Assembly: GCA_964442075.1 (NCBI GenBank)
Contig: CAYTWH010000001.1
Location: forward strand, 1-64,000
Source: CAYTAU01 sp964442075
Lineage (GTDB): Bacteria; Bacteroidota; Bacteroidia; Bacteroidales; CAYTAU01
Length of the DNA stretch: 64,000 nucleotides
Direction of reading: 5' to 3'
Part shown: positions 1 through 6,797 of the stretch, piece by piece
How positions within the stretch are numbered: position 1 is the first letter of the stretch
Layout: the number at the start of each line of letters is the position of its first letter
Program-made: the position numbers and the translations under genes
Notes under the pieces: generated by a model
Told to the model about the DNA's origin: nothing
What the model saw: only the letters and a program-made list of their open reading frames with translations
The model's database searches: none

Positions 1-1227
1 TTACTAATATTTATGTTAGTATTATTTATAAACTTCATACTAGAAACTTATTTCGTATTTTTTATTTGTAAATATTTCAATAATCCTCTAAATTATCATC
101 TGGATTTTAATATATTTAAATATTTAGAAAGTAAAGTTATTTTTGTTGGGTTAATTTTTATTTCTATTTTTTCTTATAAATATAGTAAATTCATTTTTTC
201 TTCATATATAGTATTTTTAGTATTGTTTTTTATACCAAATGGAATATTGTATGCTTATTCAAATGCATCAAGACTACCAATTTATTCTATTTCAATATTA
301 ATGATAGTTATCAATTTCACATCCAAAATTAGATTTAAGATATCGACTTTGAAATTTGATAAATACCTAATGGTGCTAATAATCGGAATTTCGATATTTT
401 TATTTGCTATATTGTTTATTGAATACAAACTCGACGTACACCTCAATCTCCTCATACTCCAAAACGTATATGATGTCAGAGAAATGTTTTCATCAAGATT
501 GAGTACATTTAATGCGTATAATTATATTTGGTTATCTAAAGTTGTAGCACCTGTTTTTATTGTATATGGTTTATCCAAAAAAAAATATTTTATTTCAATA
601 ATCGCTTTTATTGTTGTTGTTTATATATATTTAATTTCAGGTCATAAATCTATATATTTAATTCCGGTTTCTGCATTATTATTTTATTTTATTGGAAAAA
701 CATATTTAAGTAAAATTTACAACTTTTTAATTGTATTAATATTTTTATTAATAATAATAATTTTTGTAGACATCTTCATTTTAGATCATGTTATATTGCG
801 TTCTCTAATGGTTAGAAGAATATTTTTTGTTCCTGCTCAATTGAATATTTGTTATATTGATTTTTTTTCAAATAATCCAAAGCTTTTTTATTCAGAAAGC
901 ATATTAAAGAGTTTTATTGAATACCCCTATGATTTAGATTCAGGGCATTTAATTGCAAAAGCATATTTTGGAAAACCAGAGATGAATTCAAGTAATGGAA
1001 TAATTAGTGATGGATATGCAAACTTTGGAATTATTGGAATATTAATTAATATATTTTTAGTAACATTTATATTTATATTTTTTAATTCAATTAATATTCA
1101 AAAGGGTTATTTTGGGATTATATTTGTATTTATATTTATTTTTATAAGTTCTGCAATGCTAACTATACTTTTAACTCATGGATTGTGGTTATTAATTTTA
1201 TTAGCTCTAGTAATTTTAAAAGAATGA
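1..1227 (+). CDS. Wzy-like O-antigen/polysaccharide polymerase, 5' end probably cut by the window edge
   Basis: A very hydrophobic protein with about ten predicted membrane segments and short charged loops. This is typical of Wzy/EpsG-type polymerases, which join polysaccharide repeat units on the periplasmic face of the inner membrane. There is no strong sequence motif, so the call rests on topology, length (at least 404 residues) and context. The frame is open from base 1 and the codons before the first ATG at 13 are also hydrophobic, so the true start may lie outside the window. The stop overlaps the ATG of the next glycosyltransferase (ATGA), which points to translational coupling in a polysaccharide operon. 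A flippase or another multi-pass membrane protein is possible but less likely. Confidence 0.65.
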   Translation, partial: LLIFMLVLFINFILETYFVFFICKYFNNPLNYHLDFNIFKYLESKVIFVGLIFISIFSYKYSKFIFSSYIVFLVLFFIPNGILYAYSNASRLPIYSISILMIVINFTSKIRFKISTLKFDKYLMVLIIGISIFLFAILFIEYKLDVHLNLLILQNVYDVREMFSSRLSTFNAYNYIWLSKVVAPVFIVYGLSKKKYFISIIAFIVVVYIYLISGHKSIYLIPVSALLFYFIGKTYLSKIYNFLIVLIFLLIIIIFVDIFILDHVILRSLMVRRIFFVPAQLNICYIDFFSNNPKLFYSESILKSFIEYPYDLDSGHLIAKAYFGKPEMNSSNGIISDGYANFGIIGILINIFLVTFIFIFFNSINIQKGYFGIIFVFIFIFISSAMLTILLTHGLWLLILLALVILKE

Positions 1228-2342
1228 TAGAAAAACATAAAATACGGATATGTCATATAACAACTGTACATCCAAGAAATGATGTAAGAATATTTCACAA
1301 AGAATGTAAAAGTCTTGCAAAACATTATGATGTTTCAATAATTGTTGCTGATGGTTTAGGATTTGAAGAAATTGACAGTATTAAAATATTTGACGTAGGA
1401 TTAAGACAATCATCAAGATTAAAGCGTGCCAAAATAGATTCAAAAAAAGCATTAAATAAAGCAATAGAATTAGATTGTGATCTGTATCATTTTCACGACC
1501 CTGAATTAGTTAAAATAGCTGTGAAATTAAAAAAGAAAGGTAAAAAAGTAATATATGATACACACGAAGATCTGCCTCGTCAAATATACAGCAAACCATA
1601 TTTAAATAAATATGCAAAACCATTTGTTGCAAAATTTGTTGAATGGCATGAAAATAAAGCAGCAAAGCAATTCGATTACATTTGTTGTGCAACACCATTT
1701 ATTAGAGATAGATTTTTAAAAATAAATGAAAATTCAATTGATATTAATAATTACCCAATATTACATGAACTAAACCTAAAAAATGATTGGGAAAGTAAAA
1801 AAAATACGGTGTCATATATTGGAGGAATTTCTGATATTAGAGGTATTCGAGAACTTATTAAATCATTCGAATTTTCACAATTCAATTTGAATTTAGTAGG
1901 AAGTTTTCATGATAAAGATATAAAAGACGAAATTGAAAAATACATCGGATGGAAAAATGTTAAATTTCACGGGTATTTGTCTAGAAAAGATATGGCAATT
2001 GTATTATCAAGTTCCAAAGCAGGTATTGTAACATTTTTACCTTTACCTAACCATATTAATGCTCAACCAAATAAAATCTTTGAATATATGTCAGCAGGAA
2101 TTCCTGTAATTGCTTCTAATTTTCCTCTTTGGAAAGAAATTATTGAGGAAAATAATTGTGGTATTTGTGTAAACCCTGAATCCCCTGAAGAAATAGCTGA
2201 AGCAATAGATAAGATTATTGAAGATAATGATACTGCAAAAAAAATGGGGGAAAATGGAATTATAGCAGTCAATAAAAAATACAACTGGAAAATTGAAGAA
2301 CAAAAGTTAATTGAAATTTATAAAAATCTATCTGATAATTAA
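1224..2342 (+). CDS. Glycosyltransferase family 4 (GT-B fold)
   Basis: Transfers a sugar from a nucleotide-sugar donor to a growing lipid-linked glycan on the cytoplasmic side of the membrane. The N-terminal acceptor half has an HDPEL segment followed by YDTHED. The C-terminal donor half has the family signature FEYMSAGIPVIASNFP followed by an acidic segment, as in GT4 enzymes. A longer reading frame begins at 1185, but the ATG at 1224 is preferred: it overlaps the previous stop by 4 bp and starts right at the first beta strand (KIRICHITTVHPRND). The WecB-like epimerase follows after one base. Acceptor and linkage cannot be read from sequence. Confidence 0.85.
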   Translation: MIEKHKIRICHITTVHPRNDVRIFHKECKSLAKHYDVSIIVADGLGFEEIDSIKIFDVGLRQSSRLKRAKIDSKKALNKAIELDCDLYHFHDPELVKIAVKLKKKGKKVIYDTHEDLPRQIYSKPYLNKYAKPFVAKFVEWHENKAAKQFDYICCATPFIRDRFLKINENSIDINNYPILHELNLKNDWESKKNTVSYIGGISDIRGIRELIKSFEFSQFNLNLVGSFHDKDIKDEIEKYIGWKNVKFHGYLSRKDMAIVLSSSKAGIVTFLPLPNHINAQPNKIFEYMSAGIPVIASNFPLWKEIIEENNCGICVNPESPEEIAEAIDKIIEDNDTAKKMGENGIIAVNKKYNWKIEEQKLIEIYKNLSDN

Positions 2343-2343
2343 T

Positions 2344-3399
2344 ATGAAAATTATAACAATAATAGGTGCCAGACCACAGTTTATAAAAGCTGCTACAGTT
2401 AGTAGAGAAATAATAAAACACAATAATATTGAAGAGATTATAGTACACACCGGACAACATTTTGACAAAAATATGTCAGATATTTTCTTTGAACAGATGA
2501 GTATACCAAAACCAAACTATAATCTTGACATAAACAGTTTGAGTCATGGTGCTATGACAGGTCAGATGCTTGAAAAAATTGAAGAAGTTCTATTAAAAGA
2601 AAAGCCTGAAATTGTAATGGTATATGGAGACACAAACTCAACAATAGCTGGTGCTTTGGCAGCAAAAAAACTACATATTAAAGTTGCTCACGTTGAAGCG
2701 GGTTTACGATCATTTAATGTAAAAATGCCGGAAGAAATTAATAGAATTTTAACAGATAGAATTTCTGATTATTTATTTTGCCCAACAGATGCCGCTGTTG
2801 ATAACCTTAAAAACGAAGGTTTCGAAAAATTTGCTTGTAAAATCATCAAATCAGGTGATGTAATGCAAGATTCTGCTATGTTTTATTCCGACAAATGCCT
2901 TAAACCAAATATTGAACTCTCAGAATCATTCATCCTGTCTACTATTCATAGAGCAGAAAATACTGATGACCCAAAAAGATTAGATTCAATCTTTAATGCA
3001 CTAATTGAAATTTCAAAGCACACACAAATTATACTCCCACTTCATCCTAGAACAAAAAAGATTTTAGAAAATAAACAATATAAAATTAACAACATAAAAT
3101 TAATTGAGCCAGTTGGTTATCTTGAAATGGTTTATTTACTTAAAAACTGCACAATGGTAATGACAGATAGCGGGGGCTTACAAAAAGAAGCATTTTTCTT
3201 TAAAAAATCTTGTATTACTTTACGTGATGAAACTGAATGGGTAGAGCTTGTGGAAAATGGATTTAATAAAATTGTTGGCGCAGATGAGAATAAAATAATT
3301 GAAACATATAATAATCATGTTTTCAATAAAAATTATGAGATTGATTTGTATGGCAATGGCACTGCATCTACCAGAATTGTTAAAGTATTAAACAAATAG
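2344..3399 (+). CDS. wecB: UDP-N-acetylglucosamine 2-epimerase (non-hydrolysing)
   Basis: Interconverts UDP-GlcNAc and UDP-ManNAc in the cytoplasm, supplying a ManNAc-type precursor for surface polysaccharide. The start is the ATG at 2344, one base after the previous stop, because the family's N-terminal motif IGARPQFIKAA follows at once; an ATG at 2311 would add an unrelated leader. Other family marks are HVEAGLRS, MPEEINR and, near the C-terminus, TDSGGLQKEA, which binds the UDP moiety. The length of 351 residues is normal. Last gene of the first polysaccharide run. Confidence 0.93.
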   Translation: MKIITIIGARPQFIKAATVSREIIKHNNIEEIIVHTGQHFDKNMSDIFFEQMSIPKPNYNLDINSLSHGAMTGQMLEKIEEVLLKEKPEIVMVYGDTNSTIAGALAAKKLHIKVAHVEAGLRSFNVKMPEEINRILTDRISDYLFCPTDAAVDNLKNEGFEKFACKIIKSGDVMQDSAMFYSDKCLKPNIELSESFILSTIHRAENTDDPKRLDSIFNALIEISKHTQIILPLHPRTKKILENKQYKINNIKLIEPVGYLEMVYLLKNCTMVMTDSGGLQKEAFFFKKSCITLRDETEWVELVENGFNKIVGADENKIIETYNNHVFNKNYEIDLYGNGTASTRIVKVLNK

Positions 3400-3422
3400 A
3401 ATTAATTAATACAAATTTCCAC

Positions 3423-3724
3423 ACACACATTCAACCCCTTACAAGCCACATTAAAAAATAATTCTTTTTTACTGATTACTATTTCACGTTTTCTCCCTCT
3501 TATATATAGAAGGAGGATTTTTTTTAATTGTTGCAAAAATTCATAAGTTTGGTGCTTAAATACCCAAAAAACGAGTCATTTTTATATTCAAAACACAAAT
3601 ATTTGCAAACTTTTTTCTCGCACATATCCAACAGCTTATAAGCCCTATTAACAAGTAATTAACTTTTTTACTGATAACATTTTTCAAATTCTGTGTCTTA
3701 TATATGGAGGGGGGAGAGTTTTTT
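3423..3724. repeat. Imperfect direct duplication (about 105 bp, offset 198 bp) in the gap upstream of the LytTR gene
   Basis: The 345-bp gap between wecB and the LytTR gene has no supported gene. It contains two related segments, 3423-3528 and 3619-3724. They share in order a CACA...CAACC/CAACA block, TTACAAGCC/TTATAAGCC, a TTTTTTACTGAT block and a purine-rich end TCTTATATATxGxxGGxGG followed by a T run. The TCTTATATAT blocks are at 498-507 and 696-705 of the 3-kb segment. The second copy ends 20 bp before the LytTR ATG and so looks like its leader or promoter. The first copy could be the leader of a lost gene or a duplicated control region. Confidence 0.6.
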
Positions 3725-3744
3725 AACCAAAAAAATTAACCATT

Positions 3745-4122
3745 ATGCAACAAAAATATTTAAGCCTACCCGATAAAATAAAAAATATTGGATTTAAAAA
3801 AATTCCTTTACATACATGCAAAGGAATTGAGTACATTACTTGCAATTTATTAATTGGGATTAAAGCCAATGGTTGCTATTCTATAATTACAATTGTTGGA
3901 AAAAAAAGAAAACTTGTTACAAAAAGAATTAAAAAATTTGAAGAAGAATTACCTTCTTGTGTTTTTTTCAAACCACACAAATCACATTTAATAAATCTGC
4001 TGCATGTAAAAGAATACAGTAAAAAAGATAATTATATAATAATGTCTGATAATTCGGAAGTGCCTCTTACAAAAACAAAAAAGAACGAATATTTCAAAAA
4101 AATGGAAATACTTGTTATATAA
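3745..4122 (+). CDS. Stand-alone LytTR-domain DNA-binding protein
   Basis: A 125-residue protein made almost entirely of one LytTR domain, the DNA-binding module of AgrA/AlgR/ComE regulators. The pattern is typical: an ECxxNY-like entry (EYITCNLLIGIKANGCYSII), a basic central strand (KKRKLVTKRIKKFEEEL) and the conserved FFKPHKSHLINLLHVKEYSK segment, matching the family's F-x-R-x-H-x-S-x-x-V-N core with K in place of R. It lacks a receiver domain and membrane segment, so a separate signal input, or none, is implied. Three 21-bp-spaced half-site-like repeats follow its stop codon, and an 11-unit array begins 258 bp downstream. Inference: it may bind these and control itself and the gene at 4720. 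Confidence 0.85.
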   Translation: MQQKYLSLPDKIKNIGFKKIPLHTCKGIEYITCNLLIGIKANGCYSIITIVGKKRKLVTKRIKKFEEELPSCVFFKPHKSHLINLLHVKEYSKKDNYIIMSDNSEVPLTKTKKNEYFKKMEILVI

Positions 4123-4137
4123 AAAAAGTGCATTTGG

Positions 4138-4201
4138 TCAGTTTATATAAAAAGTAGGGTAGTTTATATAAAAACTAAGGCAGTTCTTATAATTTCGGTA
4201 T
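4138..4201 (+). repeat. Three 21-bp-spaced LytTR-like half-sites just after the LytTR gene
   Basis: Three direct repeats with an AGTTTATATAAAAA core start at 4138, 4159 and 4180, exactly 21 bp apart. Against the published LytTR consensus [TA][AC][CA]GTTN[AG][TG], the first (TCAGTTTAT) matches at all 9 positions and the other two (GTAGTTTAT, GCAGTTCTT) at 7 of 9. They begin 16 bp after the stop codon of the LytTR gene. Binding by that protein is an inference. Confidence 0.6.
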
Positions 4202-4380
4202 TTTATAATAAATAATAGATTTAATATTACAAATAATAATAAAGACCATTAGTAAAAGTTCTTTGAAATTATTTGTAAACCACTTTCCTAAATAAAGTAA
4301 TATAATATACAGAATATCAAAGCCGTTAAGCAAATAATAAATCAGATATTTAGAGCAGCAAACCTGATATGATTACAAAA
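4202..4380. other. AT-rich non-coding stretch between the two LytTR-site clusters
   Basis: No supported gene and no clear TTTG/TAnnTTTG promoter is seen. One isolated LytTR-like half-site, GCCGTTAAG (8 of 9 positions), lies at 4322-4330 on the plus strand. The remainder is low-complexity AT-rich DNA. Confidence 0.4.
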
Positions 4381-4612
4381 TAATGAAGTCTTACAATAGC
4401 GGAATGACATCTTACATTAACGGAATTATTTTCTACGTAAACGGAATCGTCTCTTAACATTAACGGAAACGCTTTCTACATTAACGGAATTGCCTCTTAC
4501 ATTAACGGAATCGCTTTTTACGATAGCGGAAATGTCTTTTACGTTAACGGAATCGCCTCTTACATTGATGGAAATGCTTCCTACATCAGCGGAATTGCTT
4601 ACTACATTAACA
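4381..4612 (-). repeat. Array 1: eleven 21-bp direct repeats carrying LytTR-type half-sites
   Basis: Eleven contiguous units run without spacers; ten are 21 bp and the fourth is 22 bp. The shared plus-strand core is CTTACATTAACGG. On the minus strand each unit gives a version of TCCGTTAAT. Units 2, 4, 5 and 6 match the LytTR consensus [TA][AC][CA]GTTN[AG][TG] at 9/9, and units 3, 8, 10 and 11 at 8/9. The published spacing of LytTR repeats (12 bp between 9-mers) equals this 21-bp period. A minus-strand reading frame (4426-4626) spans the array, but its heptapeptide repeat breaks at the 22-bp unit, so I do not call it a gene. The array ends 107 bp before the gene at 4720. Confidence 0.8.
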
Positions 4613-4719
4613 GAATTGTAATGCACTAAACAATAATCGATTTCTAAGATACTGAAATAAGGCTCATTATGTAAATATTAGACTTTTAAATAAGAATAAT
4701 TAATTAAAACTTTAAAATT

Positions 4720-5640
4720 ATGTTAGACAGACAAGAAAACACCATTTCGATGGTAAACAAAGTGAATATTGTAGTAGACAAACACGTAGATGTTTATGCA
4801 GATAACAAAGCAATGTTGGAAAGTATTGAAAAAGAAAAAACCCTTATTGTTAAAATTACAGATGTTGCACAACGACAAAGTTTTGATAACAGCACCTTTG
4901 TTGAAGAAAAGCAAAAATACCGAAACTCTGTAACAACACAGGGAATTATTATTTGCGGTATTTTAAGGTCGTATGCGGCAGCAATTAACGACCAAGACCT
5001 TTACAAAAATGTTGATTACACCAAATCGAAAATGAAAAATTTGCGTGACACCTTGTTTATTATCCTAAGCAAATTTTTAATTGAAAAATCAACCAGTCTT
5101 TTAGATGAACTAAAAGATTATGGTATGACACAAAAACTAATTGATGATTACGGAAAAGAAGCCGATGGATATATAACAGCAGTAGCAAAACCACAAGCAG
5201 CAATTGCTGCAAAAGCCGAAGCAACAGCCGAATTAAAAATATTGTTTAAAAAACTTTCTGAAATTATAAACAAACAATTAGACAACAATATGCTATTGTA
5301 CATGACTACACATCCTCAGTTTTATACCGAGTATGTTTTTGCACGCGAAATATTTGATACGGGAAGTCGTGCACTGTCAATTTACGGCAAAGTTATAGAC
5401 GAAGAAACAAAACTCCCACTTAGCAATGTAAAAGTTACTGTAAAATTTAAAGCAGGTTCTGCACTTGCCAACACAGTTAAAAAAACAAGCAAACATGGAA
5501 ATTACCAGTTTAAAAAACTACAGGAAGATAAATGCCAGGTAATATTTGAGAAAAACTACTACGACACCCTAACAGTAGATTCTGAAGTAATAAAAAACCA
5601 AGGTACACGTGTTGATGTGGCTATTAGGAAAACGGAATAA
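4720..5640 (+). CDS. Cytoplasmic protein of unknown function with C-terminal carboxypeptidase-regulatory-like (CNA-B) domain
   Basis: 306 residues with no signal peptide and no membrane segment. Residues about 1-225 look mainly helical, with an Ala/Lys-rich helix (AKPQAAIAAKAEATAEL). Residues about 230-306 form a small beta-sandwich of the carboxypeptidase-regulatory-like/CNA-B type (SIYGKVIDEETKLPLSNVKVTV ... GNYQFKKL). Such domains are normally extracellular, so finding one in a protein without a secretion signal is odd. I do not recognise a function. It follows array 1 after 107 bp and may be controlled from it. A similarly placed unknown cytoplasmic protein follows array 3 (33205-33807). 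Confidence 0.75.
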   Translation: MLDRQENTISMVNKVNIVVDKHVDVYADNKAMLESIEKEKTLIVKITDVAQRQSFDNSTFVEEKQKYRNSVTTQGIIICGILRSYAAAINDQDLYKNVDYTKSKMKNLRDTLFIILSKFLIEKSTSLLDELKDYGMTQKLIDDYGKEADGYITAVAKPQAAIAAKAEATAELKILFKKLSEIINKQLDNNMLLYMTTHPQFYTEYVFAREIFDTGSRALSIYGKVIDEETKLPLSNVKVTVKFKAGSALANTVKKTSKHGNYQFKKLQEDKCQVIFEKNYYDTLTVDSEVIKNQGTRVDVAIRKTE

Positions 5641-5654
5641 TAAAACTTAAAAAC

Positions 5655-5748
5655 ATTTCCATGAAAGTGGAAATCCAGTAAATAAAATCTGGATACCTGT
5701 TTATACGGGTATGAAATAATTAACATAAAGCGTAAGCCGAAAAGCTTT
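5655..5748. repeat. Run of short palindromes resembling a REP-type interspersed element
   Basis: Consecutive small stem-loops fill the gap after the gene at 4720: ATTTCCA/TGGAAAT (5655-5674), ATCCAG/CTGGAT (5673-5694), ATACC/GGTAT (5693-5712) and AAAGC/GCTTT (5727-5748). The order 'TGGAAATCCAG ... CTGGATACC ... GGTATGA' resembles dispersed palindromic elements found in many bacterial genomes. Part could also act as a terminator or a structured leader for the next gene. Confidence 0.5.
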
Positions 5749-5782
5749 AAACAGAGTAGGCATTATTTAAAATTATTTTATT

Positions 5783-6784
5783 ATGAAACGATTAAAATTT
5801 TTAGCAACATTATGCATTTTATGTTTAATGTCTTTTCAAATGTTTTCACAAACCTATACTGTGCAAACAGATGTGGGAGACGAAACAACAAATTTTATAA
5901 CTAAATGGGAAAGTGCAGGAACCCACAAAATTAAAAATAGTTTAATCTTTGATAATGGAACTAATGTCGGAATTGGAACAACAAGTCCTACAGAGGTATT
6001 AGAAGTAAATGGAGATATACTCGGAGATACCTACAGAGTGTTAGCAGGAGAAGGAAATGGAATCAAGCTTTGGAATTCTATTAATTATATGATTAAAATG
6101 GGTAATTCAGCTAATTATCAATATGGTGAAATTGATAGTTACTCAATTAAAACAACAATGTTTGATGACCCATCATATACAAGAGGATGGACATGGGGTT
6201 CCTATAATACTGTTCCTATCGCATCACTTACTACCAAAGGAACTTTACAACTAAAAAAGAATCTATATGTAATAGAAGATGTTGGCATTGGAACAACAAA
6301 TTGTGAAGGGAAATTAACTATTGCTGGAGAAACATATAAATCTCATTTTTGTTATGGAGCAGATGAAGATACATACATAAGACCCGGGAAATCTACCGGA
6401 GAAGTAATTATGGATTATGGTAGTCTTTGTATTGGTACTTCAGATCCTGGTTCATACCTATTAGCAGTTGATGGCGATGCCGGATTTGATGGAACAATTG
6501 AATGCGAAGAATTAATAGTTACACCTGTTGCCCTTGCCGATTATGTTTTTAAAGATGATTACTCATTAAAAACTTTAACAGAAGTTGATAATTTCATAAA
6601 ACTTAATGGTCATTTACCAAATGTGCCTTCTGCTAAAGATGTAGAAGAAAATGGAATGCAAGTTGGAGCAATGGTAAACACACTTCTAGAAAAAATAGAA
6701 GAGCTTACACTATACATGATTGAGCTTAAAAAGGAAAACCAGGAAATAAAAGCCAAATTAAGTTCTATTACTAACCAACAATAA
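5783..6784 (+). CDS. Secreted tail-fibre-like protein with VGIGTT repeats and C-terminal coiled coil
   Basis: 333 residues with a signal peptide (1-23, ending MFSQ). It has three VGIGTT-type motifs (for example VGIGTTSPTEVLEVNGDI), as in trimeric phage-tail-fibre-like surface proteins. The C-terminus has the segment common in Bacteroidota proteins of this class (DYVFKDDYSLKTL, HLPNVPSAKDVEENG, VGAMVNTLLEKIEEL) followed by a coiled coil. The usual S74 intramolecular chaperone is not obvious; the C-terminus looks like its short relative. No T9SS sorting domain is present. It probably forms a surface fibre, perhaps together with the protein encoded 13 bp downstream. The specific role is unknown. 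Confidence 0.7.
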   Translation: MKRLKFLATLCILCLMSFQMFSQTYTVQTDVGDETTNFITKWESAGTHKIKNSLIFDNGTNVGIGTTSPTEVLEVNGDILGDTYRVLAGEGNGIKLWNSINYMIKMGNSANYQYGEIDSYSIKTTMFDDPSYTRGWTWGSYNTVPIASLTTKGTLQLKKNLYVIEDVGIGTTNCEGKLTIAGETYKSHFCYGADEDTYIRPGKSTGEVIMDYGSLCIGTSDPGSYLLAVDGDAGFDGTIECEELIVTPVALADYVFKDDYSLKTLTEVDNFIKLNGHLPNVPSAKDVEENGMQVGAMVNTLLEKIEELTLYMIELKKENQEIKAKLSSITNQQ

Positions 6785-6797
6785 AAGGAGGCTTAAT

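Noticed and set aside
4381..4612. CRISPR array
   Set aside because: Repeats are contiguous and 21 bp with no unique spacers, and there are no cas genes in the window.
4426..4626. Minus-strand 66-residue reading frame across array 1
   Set aside because: It only mirrors the 21-bp repeat. The 22-bp fourth unit breaks the heptapeptide pattern, and there is no ribosome-binding site or homologue that I recognise.
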